Part shown: positions 1 to 6,833 of the stretch, piece by piece
Layout of the letters: every line of letters starts with the position of its first letter
Position numbering within the stretch: the stretch's first letter is position 1
From: an uncultured Rhizobiaceae group bacterium
GTDB lineage: Bacteria; Pseudomonadota; Alphaproteobacteria; Rhizobiales; Rhizobiaceae
Assembly: GCA_938009335.1 (NCBI GenBank)
Contig: CALLHT010000163.1
Coordinates: forward strand, 1-16,051
Direction of reading: 5' to 3'
Length of the DNA: 16,051 nucleotides
Position numbers and translations under genes: made by a program
The notes under the pieces: model-generated
The model's input: the letters and a program-made list of their open reading frames with translations, nothing else
Told to the model about the DNA's origin: nothing
The model's database searches: none

Positions 1-355
1 CAGCTTCTTTCCACTCACTGATACCGCCAATATTGGTGACGTTTTCATAGCCCATATCAACGAGCGTTTTTCCGGCAAGTGCAGCTTGGCCGCCTGCCGC
101 GCAAACAATGTAGATATTCGCATCGCGCTTCATGGCAGGCTTATGGGCTTGCGTGTTCTCATCTGCCATAAATTCCAGCATTCCACGGGGAATATGCAAT
201 GCACCCGCAATGGTTCCGGTTTGCGCTATTGCAGATGAGTCACGCACATCCACAAATACCACGTTGTCTTTCCCGTGTTGTTGTATCGCCTCCGCACCAG
301 CAATTCTTGGTACGACTTCATTTGCTTCTGAGAGATAATCTTTCGCAGTTTTCAT
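1..355 (-). CDS. Rhodanese-like domain protein (3' end off window)
   Basis: A single rhodanese domain; 118 residues are visible, and the C-terminus lies beyond the left edge. It begins MKTAKDYLSEANEVVPRI. It shows the family features: the FVDVRD strand (34-39), the GTIAGALHIPRG segment (47-58) and an active-site loop with Cys85 in VCAAGGQAAL. Rhodanese domains carry sulfur as a persulfide on this cysteine, and single-domain forms often act in sulfur transfer or stress responses. There is no signal peptide, so it should be cytoplasmic. The ATG at 353-355 is preceded by AGGA about nine bases upstream, which supports this start. It is co-directional with the FAH-family gene and 49 bp downstream of its stop, so one transcript is possible. 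The sulfur acceptor is unknown. Confidence 0.85.
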   Translation of the reverse strand, partial: MKTAKDYLSEANEVVPRIAGAEAIQQHGKDNVVFVDVRDSSAIAQTGTIAGALHIPRGMLEFMADENTQAHKPAMKRDANIYIVCAAGGQAALAGKTLVDMGYENVTNIGGISEWKEA

Positions 356-404
356 ATTCTTTGTCCTAGGTTCTAAGTTCGCAGAAATTGGTTTCCGATG
401 AAGC

Positions 405-1247
405 CTATTTATCCATTTTCACTTTCTGGCGCTGGATGCCGAGACCTTCAATTGAAAGCTCCATCGTGTCACCTGCTTTCAGGAATTTCGGTTTTGGCTT
501 GATGCCAGCGCCAACTCCAGCCGGAGTACCGGTTGAAATGACATCGCCCGGATGCAATGTGAACATTTGGGACAAGTGTGAAATGATCTGAGCAACGGTG
601 AAAATCATGTCAGAGGTGGTTCCGTCCTGCATGCGTTTGCCGTTGAGGTCCATGGTCAGGCTCAAGTTTTGCGGATCTTTCACTTCATCCCGCGTGACCA
701 ACCAAGGTCCAATCGGACCAAACGTGTCGCACGATTTACCTTTGGTGAATTGGCCGGACATATTTTTCTGGAAGTTACGCTCGGAAACATCATTCACGAT
801 ACAATATCCCGCTACATATTTAAGCGCATCTGCTTCAGATACGTATTTGGTCTTACGACCAATCACTGCGGCAAGTTCCACTTCCCAGTCGGTGGATTTA
901 GACTTGCGTGGCAGAGATACCGTATCGTTGGGACCCACGATTGCCGAGTTCGCCTTCATGAAGAGCATTGGATGATCTGGCAGTGCAGAACCTGTTTCTG
1001 CAGCATGATCTGAATAATTTAGTCCAATGCACATAAACTTGCCTATGTTACCAACACATGGGCCAAATCGTGGCTTGCCGGAAATCAGTGGTAAACTGGC
1101 GGGGTCCAGCTTTTTCAGCTTTGAAATCTGGGACATGGTTTCGGCAGATATGTCTTCGATGTGCGCAGAAAGATCGCGAAGCTTTCCATCTTTATCAATC
1201 AAACCGGGTTTTTCACTGCCTGATTTTCCGAAGCGTACGAGTTTCAT
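405..1247 (-). CDS. Fumarylacetoacetate hydrolase (FAH) family protein
   Basis: 280 residues, the usual length for the single-domain FAH enzymes often annotated as 2-hydroxyhepta-2,4-diene-1,7-dioate isomerase or ureidoglycolate lyase. The conserved core is complete: CIGLNYSDHAAE (73-84), the metal ligands Glu122 and Glu124 in DWEVELA, Asp153 in VNDVSERN, the FTKGKSCDTFGPIGPW stretch (167-182) and STGTPAGVG (238-246). Family members bind Mg or Mn and hydrolyse, isomerise or decarboxylate oxo-acids; the substrate cannot be told from sequence. No signal peptide is present. The only Shine-Dalgarno-like AGGA (1261-1264) is 13 bases from the ATG, which is long. It lies 65 bp downstream of the ATP-grasp gene on the same strand with no clear terminator between, so read-through from the PpsR-box promoter region is possible but unproven. 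Confidence 0.88.
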   Translation of the reverse strand: MKLVRFGKSGSEKPGLIDKDGKLRDLSAHIEDISAETMSQISKLKKLDPASLPLISGKPRFGPCVGNIGKFMCIGLNYSDHAAETGSALPDHPMLFMKANSAIVGPNDTVSLPRKSKSTDWEVELAAVIGRKTKYVSEADALKYVAGYCIVNDVSERNFQKNMSGQFTKGKSCDTFGPIGPWLVTRDEVKDPQNLSLTMDLNGKRMQDGTTSDMIFTVAQIISHLSQMFTLHPGDVISTGTPAGVGAGIKPKPKFLKAGDTMELSIEGLGIQRQKVKMDK

Positions 1248-1312
1248 GTGAGGTCAACTTTCCTGATACAAATGAATATGTTGAAATCAATATCAGAAAC
1301 AGTTTTTCAAGC

Positions 1313-2545
1313 CTACCCGTTTGAACGGGCCGCACTTAGAATTTGTTGTGAACCTAGTGAGGTATCAGACGAGGCATCTACAACTTCTACACCATCGTTT
1401 TGGTTCCCTTGCCATTCCAGATCATGCATGGATGCCTCGCCAAAACTCTCGCCATTGATGAAGGCGCGCTTCATAATGGACCAAGATGTGAACGGCATAA
1501 GCCACAGCGGAAGCGGGTCAGCCCAAGAAAAGTTTACTTCTTTGGCTTTCCACATGATTTTTGCTCGCTCCAGCGCCGAAGCGGATTTGAACACTGCAGC
1601 TTGTGTTTCGGTTAAACTGGACCAGAACTGATACATCACCTTCTCCGTCCGCATGCCAAGCGAAACCTGTTGTTTCGGGCTTAAGATCGCGCCAGCAATA
1701 TCCTCACGACCGACGAAGTGGATGCCGCTGGTCGCTCTCGGGTTACATTCGATTGCATGAGGCGTCCCCACTTCGTCTTCCATCATATCAAATGCGATAA
1801 ACCCCGAGTGGTTGGTTTGTGAAACAAACTGCTCAATCCATTGCTCGATTTTTTGTTCGCCTTCTAACCGCTCAAATGCCACAGCAACACTGTCAGATAA
1901 AATAGCAGCTTGATAAACTACGGTGCCGATCACCCTACCCTCATTGCAAATGGAAAACGTACTCTTAAGCGCCCCGGTCATCTTCTCCTGTACAAGAAAC
2001 TCTGTCTCGACCTTTTCTGGCAAAGCATTCCCTGCTCTATGGGAAGAGAAGCCTTTGCCGGAACATGCGCTAGACGGCTTTAGAATGTAGTCTGCACTTT
2101 CGCTTAGTTCTTGCGCTTCTTCCGTCCCAAGCAGATATGTTTCTGGAACCGGCAAACCTAGTGAACCCGCTAATTGATTAAACCGCAACTTGTTATGCAG
2201 GGTTTCCAATTGCGATTGATCCACGGAAAAGAAGCGTACACCAGAGCAAAGTTTGGTCGCGATCAAACTTGCATGCATCACCTCTTCAGAAACCGGAATT
2301 ACGAGAGAAACCCGTTCGCGATCGATAATTTTGAGCAACGCTTCGATATATCCAGCTTGATCGTCAACCGGCGAAGGTATCTTGAAACAGGCATCAACAT
2401 ATTTGGATACACGACACAGATGCCAGCCAAACGGCTCAGCGATCAACACACGGCATCCCGCTTTAGATAGACTTTCTGCAATGTCCAGCGCTTTGGGCAA
2501 TCGACCCAATGTCATCAAGACAGTCGTTTTCGTGATGCCGCTCAT
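1313..2545 (-). CDS. ATP-grasp domain ligase-like protein
   Basis: 410 residues. The N-terminus (TVLMTLGRLPKALDIAESLSKAG) is a Rossmann-like pre-ATP-grasp fold. The ATP-grasp core follows: NKLRF (118-122), YILKPSSACSGKGF (153-166) with the nucleotide-binding lysine and glycine-rich loop, FLVQEKM (183-189), and the metal/phosphate motif ECNPRATSG (266-274) with Glu266 and Asn268. Such proteins activate a carboxylate as an acyl-phosphate and join it to an amine, thiol or other nucleophile. The closest type I can suggest is the COG3919/carbamoyl-phosphate-synthase-like carboligases. Residues from about 300 to 410 form an extra C-terminal region I do not recognise, with an Ala/Ser-rich end. The ATG overlaps the stop of the upstream membrane protein as ATGA (2542-2545), with no strong Shine-Dalgarno, so translation is probably coupled. 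Substrate unknown. Confidence 0.85.
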   Translation of the reverse strand: MSGITKTTVLMTLGRLPKALDIAESLSKAGCRVLIAEPFGWHLCRVSKYVDACFKIPSPVDDQAGYIEALLKIIDRERVSLVIPVSEEVMHASLIATKLCSGVRFFSVDQSQLETLHNKLRFNQLAGSLGLPVPETYLLGTEEAQELSESADYILKPSSACSGKGFSSHRAGNALPEKVETEFLVQEKMTGALKSTFSICNEGRVIGTVVYQAAILSDSVAVAFERLEGEQKIEQWIEQFVSQTNHSGFIAFDMMEDEVGTPHAIECNPRATSGIHFVGREDIAGAILSPKQQVSLGMRTEKVMYQFWSSLTETQAAVFKSASALERAKIMWKAKEVNFSWADPLPLWLMPFTSWSIMKRAFINGESFGEASMHDLEWQGNQNDGVEVVDASSDTSLGSQQILSAARSNG

Positions 2546-3294
2546 TCAGCCGGACTTGCCGATTCTGCGGAAGCGGCGGGACGGGAGTATCGCCTCTTCA
2601 CCTTCTGCTGATGGTAGATAATTAGCGCAATTCCGGTCGACAGCGGTATCGCCCAAAGAATTGGGTTCAGCGCCACCGATGGCATTAATCGAACAGCGCC
2701 AAACGCGAGGAATGCCGTGTAAACCGAAATACCAGCACCCACGAGCGCTTTGATGTGTTCCAATTGCCATTCAAAAAAGCCTGGCTTTTTCTTGAGCAGG
2801 AACCAACAATTTGTGGCAACAGTCGCAAACCCAACAAAGGAAATACCGACCATCAAGATTTGCCCGATCAGGATACCTTGAATGAAACAATTTATTGCTG
2901 TGATCGTTAGCAGGACTTGCAGCACAATATTGCGCCATTCCCAATTCGCCGTATGATCACGTTTATTGACCGCGGCCAACCATCCAAACCAAGCAAGGTT
3001 GATCGTTAGCACCGCCAGATATTGCATCATCCAGCCGAAAATTCCCCGAATGAGCGCCGCGTCGCCGTTAAGTTCAGGCGCAGGATGGGTTGCTACGGGC
3101 GCGATAAGCGTTGTCGTGGAAATACCGATTGCCACAAAACCGGTAATCAACATGCAATACGTAAAAACACGGCCGATACGGACATGTTTTGAACCACCCT
3201 TCAGCGTAGCAATCGGCACCCAAAAGGCGACCAAGCCGATTGCACCGGAAACGATGTGGCACCAAACCAATATGTGAAATGCGTCTACAATCAT
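2542..3294 (-). CDS. Seven-helix membrane protein, DUF2306-like
   Basis: 250 residues with about seven hydrophobic helices (roughly 7-28, 42-64, 87-108, 123-143, 146-166, 184-203, 211-228) and a short basic then Ala/Ser/Glu-rich tail. The opening pattern, HILVWCHIVSGAIGLVAFWVP followed by a loop with KGGSKHVRIGRVFTY, resembles the DUF2306 family, but this is recognition by eye. Histidines 7, 13, 37 and 180 lie in or near membrane segments and could bind a cofactor such as heme; that is inference. The ATG at 3294 has GGAAG about nine bases upstream. The gene is divergent from the P450 across 54 bp containing a PpsR box, and its stop overlaps the ATP-grasp start, so the two form an operon. A role as an electron donor or membrane partner for the P450 is speculation. 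Confidence 0.8.
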   Translation of the reverse strand: MIVDAFHILVWCHIVSGAIGLVAFWVPIATLKGGSKHVRIGRVFTYCMLITGFVAIGISTTTLIAPVATHPAPELNGDAALIRGIFGWMMQYLAVLTINLAWFGWLAAVNKRDHTANWEWRNIVLQVLLTITAINCFIQGILIGQILMVGISFVGFATVATNCWFLLKKKPGFFEWQLEHIKALVGAGISVYTAFLAFGAVRLMPSVALNPILWAIPLSTGIALIIYHQQKVKRRYSRPAASAESASPAE

Positions 3295-3302
3295 TCAAAC
3301 AC

Positions 3303-3320
3303 TTCCATAAGTATTGGACA
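3303..3320. promoter_or_regulatory. Degenerate PpsR half-site
   Basis: The right half TTGGACA (3314-3320) matches the right halves of the perfect boxes at 9178 and 11722, but the left triplet is TTC rather than TGT. It ends exactly 8 bp before the perfect box at 3329. CrtJ/PpsR is known to bind cooperatively to pairs of boxes with such spacing, as at bchC. A weak partner site is therefore plausible, but sequence support is low. Confidence 0.28.
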
Positions 3321-3342
3321 TTTTACATTGTCAGTTTAAATT
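3314..3342 (+). promoter_or_regulatory. Candidate promoter for the P450
   Basis: TTGGAC (3314-3319), a 17-bp spacer and TAAATT (3337-3342) form a plausible sigma-70-type promoter. Its predicted transcription start falls at about 3349, the A of the P450 ATG. The -10 lies inside the PpsR box, which fits repression by occlusion. Predicted by eye only. Confidence 0.35.
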
Positions 3343-3347
3343 GACAA
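3320..3347 (-). promoter_or_regulatory. Candidate promoter for the membrane protein / ATP-grasp operon
   Basis: On the minus strand, TTGTCA (3342-3347), a 16-bp spacer and TAAAAT (3320-3325) give a fair promoter reading toward the gene starting at 3294. The predicted start is about 18 bases upstream of that ATG. The PpsR box at 3329-3346 covers the spacer and most of the -35, so one bound repressor could shut both divergent promoters. Predicted by eye. Confidence 0.35.
3329..3346. promoter_or_regulatory. PpsR/CrtJ box (perfect TGT-N12-ACA)
   Basis: TGTCAGTTTAAATTGACA is a near-perfect palindrome with TGTCA and TGACA arms, matching the established PpsR/CrtJ operator TGT-N12-ACA. It lies in the 54-bp gap between the divergent membrane-protein and P450 genes and ends 2 bp before the P450 ATG. 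ppsR is encoded in the same window, so the regulator is present. This is the main evidence tying the accessory module to photosynthesis control. Confidence 0.78.
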
Positions 3348-3348
3348 T

Positions 3349-4740
3349 ATGTTGGATCAAGTGAAATCAACACCGCCTGCTCTGTTTGAGCCGCCGCGTC
3401 CGAATTCGTTGAGCACGATGCCTGCTTTGTTGCGGGCAATGTTCACACAAGACGGCAATCTGATCGAACTGCTCCCGCGGGATGCTTACCGCATCAAGAT
3501 TGGAAATCTTGGCTATTCCAGACGGTCCATTGTGATCATCAATGATGCGACGGAGATACGCTCTATTCTGACAAACCCAAGCGATATCTATCCAAAGAAT
3601 GATTTGATGGTCGGCGCGCTTGCACCGCTTGTGGGCGACTCTGTTTTTGTGTCTGACGGTGACAAATGGCGACGGCAGCGCGCGATGATTGCGCCGGCCT
3701 TTCATCATATGAAGCTTTCAATAGCCTTTGACTCCATGGAAGCTGCGGTTGATGATTATGAGCGCACGCTGGATCAACATGTGTTGCGGGGTGCCCCGTT
3801 TTCGCTCGATCTTACAATGAGTCAACTCACGGCAGATGTAATTTGCCGGACGGTGTTCTCCACGCCACTTGCTTCCGATACCGCGCGCGATGTGTTTGAG
3901 AGTTTCTCTTATTTCGAGCGAAGCGTGGCACATGTGGAGATTAAGCGCCTGATCTTCCAACCGGCGTGGAGCGACATTCCGCAAAAGGGAGATGTTCTGG
4001 AAGCGTGTGAACGTATCCGCTCCCATCTTGGTAAAATGGTGGATGGGCATTTGGCTGAAGGTGCGGCATTCGAAGATATCGCGGCAGAAATCATCGAGGC
4101 CAAAGACAAGGAATCCGGTGAAAGCTTCACGAGGGACGAGTTAATCGACCAACTTGGCGTTTTCTTTTTAGCGGGTCATGAAACCACGGCAAGCGCACTC
4201 ACATGGGCATTCTACGTCCTTGCTACGCGGTCAGATATTCTGGAACGACTACGCGAAGAAGTGGAGATTGTAACTGAAGGAGATCGAATTGATTTCTCTC
4301 ATATCCGTAAGCTCGACTTCGCGCGTTCGGTCTTCAAAGAAAGCATGCGCCTGTATCCACCCATTACGTTTATTCCACGCGTCGCCGCGGAAGACACTGA
4401 AATTATGGGACGTAAGATCAAACGTGGCGCCATGGTGATGATTGCGCCCTGGGTGGTACATCGCCATGAAGCCTATTGGAGCAATCCACACGCGTTTGAT
4501 GCAGAACGCTTCATGGCACATCGCGAGCATGAGATTGTACCCAATACCTATATGCCCTTCGGGCTGGGGCCACGGGTTTGCGTTGGAGCAAATTTTGCAA
4601 CGATCGAAGCAACGCTCATACTAGCTCGACTTGCCAGGAACTATGATTTTACTGTTGAACCGGGCCAGAGCGTTAAACCTGTTGCTCGTCTGACCACCCG
4701 GCCAAAGGATCAAATCATGATCCGCGCATCTGCGCGTTAA
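3349..4740 (+). CDS. Cytochrome P450
   Basis: 463 residues with all the P450 hallmarks: the C-helix WRRQR (107-111), I-helix AGHETT (275-280) with the oxygen-activating threonine, ExxR in KESMRLYPP (Glu331, Arg334), the PERF-like AERF (385-388) and the heme loop FGLGPRVCVG (404-413) with axial Cys411. There is no N-terminal membrane anchor, so it should be a soluble bacterial P450 needing separate electron donors. The overall pattern (long-chain or terpenoid-oxidising style, HETT, LYPP) resembles the clan that includes bacterial carotenoid hydroxylase CYP175 and CYP102; family assignment is tentative. The ATG at 3349 has no Shine-Dalgarno because the PpsR box ends 2 bp before it. A leaderless start is possible. 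GTG at 3361, with GGA four bases before it, is the alternative. A carotenoid, lipid or hopanoid substrate is inference from context. The gene converges on cycA. Confidence 0.93.
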   Translation: MLDQVKSTPPALFEPPRPNSLSTMPALLRAMFTQDGNLIELLPRDAYRIKIGNLGYSRRSIVIINDATEIRSILTNPSDIYPKNDLMVGALAPLVGDSVFVSDGDKWRRQRAMIAPAFHHMKLSIAFDSMEAAVDDYERTLDQHVLRGAPFSLDLTMSQLTADVICRTVFSTPLASDTARDVFESFSYFERSVAHVEIKRLIFQPAWSDIPQKGDVLEACERIRSHLGKMVDGHLAEGAAFEDIAAEIIEAKDKESGESFTRDELIDQLGVFFLAGHETTASALTWAFYVLATRSDILERLREEVEIVTEGDRIDFSHIRKLDFARSVFKESMRLYPPITFIPRVAAEDTEIMGRKIKRGAMVMIAPWVVHRHEAYWSNPHAFDAERFMAHREHEIVPNTYMPFGLGPRVCVGANFATIEATLILARLARNYDFTVEPGQSVKPVARLTTRPKDQIMIRASAR

Positions 4741-4755
4741 AAACCAGCCATGAAC

Positions 4756-4780
4756 AAAAACGGCCGCCAGAGGCGACCGT
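4756..4780 (-). terminator. Rho-independent terminator after cycA
   Basis: Minus strand: ACGGTCGCC, loop TCT, GGCGGCCGT, followed directly by TTTTT. The nine-pair stem has one G-U wobble in this orientation and would be a C-A mismatch in the other, and no T-run follows on the plus strand. It therefore serves cycA, whose stop is at 4803. It may also limit read-through of the convergent P450 transcript, but less well. Confidence 0.8.
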
Positions 4781-4802
4781 CATTAAACTATTTGAATATG
4801 AA

Positions 4803-5273
4803 TTAGTTCGTTGTTGATGACTCTTCTTCAGTCGCTGGCTCGCCTTCTTGAGCACCCGAAGAGAACGTTTTCAAATAGGCGATCACGTCTTTACGCTGAT
4901 CTTCTTTTTTCAGCTTGAAAGACATTTTTGATTTGGCTTTCTTGTTATCAAGTTTCGCACGAAGATATTTCTTAGGGTCCTTCAGATAATCGAAGACTTC
5001 TTCTTCTGTCCAAACAAGACCGGCCTCACCAGCAGCGACAATGTCTTTTCCGTATTTGTAACCTTCAACGGTTCCGGCAGTGCGTCCCATAATGCCTGTT
5101 AAGGCTGGGCCAACTTTATTTGTTGCGTCCGGGCCGATCAAATGACAGCTCGAGCATTTCTTGAAGACTGCTTCGCCTTTCGCGGCATCTCCCTCAGCAT
5201 AAGAAGCGCCCGCCGAGAGCGCTAGGATGCCTGCAGCTGCAAAAGTTTTCACAATAGTTTTGGTTTGAAACAT
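4803..5273 (-). CDS. cycA: Cytochrome c2 (periplasmic, class I)
   Basis: 156 residues. A Sec signal peptide (positive MFQTKTIVKT, hydrophobic core, cleavage likely after ASYA at 26) exports it to the periplasm. Heme binds at CSSCH (40-44), with His44 as one axial ligand and probably Met117 in KSKMSF as the other. KVGPALTGIMGRTAG (53-67) and the YLKDPKKYL helix are typical of cytochrome c2. It carries electrons from the bc1 complex to the photo-oxidised reaction centre and, in many species, to respiratory oxidases. The C-terminus adds an acidic tail (EGEPATEEESSTTN) beyond the usual last helix. GGAGG at 5280-5284, six bases from the ATG, is a strong ribosome site. The 80-bp gap upstream leaves room for its own promoter, though I see only weak candidates. 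Confidence 0.92.
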   Translation of the reverse strand: MFQTKTIVKTFAAAGILALSAGASYAEGDAAKGEAVFKKCSSCHLIGPDATNKVGPALTGIMGRTAGTVEGYKYGKDIVAAGEAGLVWTEEEVFDYLKDPKKYLRAKLDNKKAKSKMSFKLKKEDQRKDVIAYLKTFSSGAQEGEPATEEESSTTN

Positions 5274-5353
5274 GGGTTTCCTCCAGTTTGCTTCTTAAGC
5301 CCGAACCGCCGGGTCAAATTTCTATCCAATAGTTATGGCAATTTTGGTCAACA

Positions 5354-5635
5354 TCAAGACTGCTTTTGCCACCTCAGTAACAAATCCGTTAAGTGAAAGC
5401 CAAACGCGACGAGTAAACTTACCGCGATGCCCCAAGGAGAAGCGTTATAGAGAGCGAATCCTAAAGCGACCGCAAAAGCTGCGCCTGCTCCCAAAAAGCT
5501 GAGTATTTGCGTTGGTGGCAAACCATTTTGAGTACGGCGCCAGATCAGCAAAAGGACCCCTGCCTCAAAAGCCAAAACGACCAACAAAAGGACAGCAACC
5601 CATGGTGACGTTATGAAGTTAACCAACAGTGTCAA
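5354..5635 (-). CDS. Small two- to three-helix membrane protein, unknown function
   Basis: 93 residues if started at the TTG at 5633-5635, which overlaps the bchP stop as TTGA. It is mostly hydrophobic: helices at about 11-33, 44-65 and 68-87, with a polar IWRRTQNGLPPTQ loop and a basic end (LLRWQKQS). I do not recognise the family. No ATG is available in this frame outside bchP, and the Shine-Dalgarno is poor, so translation probably depends on ribosomes finishing bchP. A longer open frame extends back to 5767 but lies inside bchP and is polar and unlike the rest. The gene sits between bchP and cycA, where idi often follows bchP in other clusters. The consistent hydrophobic pattern and position argue that it is real; its job is unknown. 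Confidence 0.6.
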   Translation of the reverse strand: MTLLVNFITSPWVAVLLLVVLAFEAGVLLLIWRRTQNGLPPTQILSFLGAGAAFAVALGFALYNASPWGIAVSLLVAFGFHLTDLLLRWQKQS

Positions 5636-6816
5636 ACTTTCGCAAATCCCAGCAGGTGTCCAAGATCTTTCATAAACACTCGGAAATGCGCCATCGGCTC
5701 TCGTTTGACGAGTTCTTTGTTCATGTAGCTTTCCCAAGTAAGGCGCTGAACATCTTTGTCTTCGCACATTTTCACGAATTGCTCGCGTCGGAAGTCTCCG
5801 CCGTACCAGAAAAATTGTAGTAGACCGAGTACCCAGAACACTTTGCCATGTTGTTTCATGAAGGTTTTCCGAGCAGTAGCCAACTGCCTTGCGTCACCTG
5901 TTTCCAGCGTTTTGAAAGCAGCATGTGCCACCATTCGGCCACATGCCATGGCATAGTAGATCCCCTCACCTGAAGCAGGCGCAACGACACCAGCAGCGTC
6001 ACCGGTCACAATAATGTCTTTTCCATTGTCCCACTTTTTAATGGGTTTCATCGGGATTGGGGCGCCCTCATGACGGACCATCTTCTCGTTGTCCATGCCA
6101 CCATCTGCCCGCAGACGCGCAACAGCACCGCGAAGAGAGAACCCTTTCTTCGCAGTCCCAACGCCAACGCTGGCAGTTTTACCATGGGGGAAAACCCAAG
6201 CATAAAAGTCTGGTGAGAGTTTCCCTTGATAATACACATCGCAGCGAGTTGGTTCATACTCAGAAGCCGCTTCCCGTTGAGGTGCTTCGATTATCTCATG
6301 ATAAGCAAAAACGCTTGGTGCAGGTTTCACTTTCGGCAATCCTTGCCGAAGCACTTTAGAGCGGGCACCATCTGCTCCAATCAATAATTTGCAAGCAGCG
6401 GATTCAGTTTCGCCAGACGTTTTGCATTTATAGGAAATCTCTAACCGACCATTGGCATCCCGTGATAGCTCTACAAATTCACCTTTGATGCGGGTTGCGC
6501 CTGATCTCTCAGCACGGTTGCGAAGCCATTCATCAAACACTTCCCGATCAACCATTCCTACATAACCGTTCTCAATCGGCATATCGACTGATTTTCCTTT
6601 TGGAGAGATCATCCGCGCCGAACGAATGCGGGCACACAAAAGCTCTTCTGGGATTTCGAAATCGCGTACAAGCCTGGGAGGTATGGCGCCACCGCATGGT
6701 TTTATGCGGCCATCTTTGTCGAGCAGAAGAACATTTTTTCCGTTTCGAGCGAGATCATCTGCAGCGGTTGCACCTGAAGGACCGCCACCCACAATTATTG
6801 CATCATAATGTTTCAT
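5632..6816 (-). CDS. bchP: Geranylgeranyl bacteriochlorophyll reductase
   Basis: 394 residues, normal for BchP/ChlP. It reduces three double bonds of the geranylgeranyl tail to give phytylated bacteriochlorophyll a. The N-terminal FAD/NAD(P)-binding fold is clear: YDAIIVGGGPSGATAADDLA (4-23), LLLDKDG, CGGAIPPRLV (41-50), GADGARSKVLRQG (147-159), and the second FAD motif GDAAGVVAPASGEGIYYAMACGR (272-294). The C-terminal WESYMNKELVK stretch is also typical. The ATG has AGAGG about eight bases upstream and lies 17 bp below the bch2 stop, so it belongs to the bchG-bch2-bchP operon. The protein is probably membrane-associated. Confidence 0.96.
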   Translation of the reverse strand: MKHYDAIIVGGGPSGATAADDLARNGKNVLLLDKDGRIKPCGGAIPPRLVRDFEIPEELLCARIRSARMISPKGKSVDMPIENGYVGMVDREVFDEWLRNRAERSGATRIKGEFVELSRDANGRLEISYKCKTSGETESAACKLLIGADGARSKVLRQGLPKVKPAPSVFAYHEIIEAPQREAASEYEPTRCDVYYQGKLSPDFYAWVFPHGKTASVGVGTAKKGFSLRGAVARLRADGGMDNEKMVRHEGAPIPMKPIKKWDNGKDIIVTGDAAGVVAPASGEGIYYAMACGRMVAHAAFKTLETGDARQLATARKTFMKQHGKVFWVLGLLQFFWYGGDFRREQFVKMCEDKDVQRLTWESYMNKELVKREPMAHFRVFMKDLGHLLGFAKV

Positions 6817-6833
6817 GGACTGTACCTCTTAAA

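Noticed and set aside
1261..1294. Inverted repeat CTGATA...TATCAG between the ATP-grasp and FAH genes
   Set aside because: Arms of six bases with a loop over 20 bases and no T-run: not a terminator or a convincing operator.
5636..5767. Upstream extension of the small membrane protein
   Set aside because: It lies wholly inside bchP in another frame, is polar and Arg-rich, and has no ribosome site.
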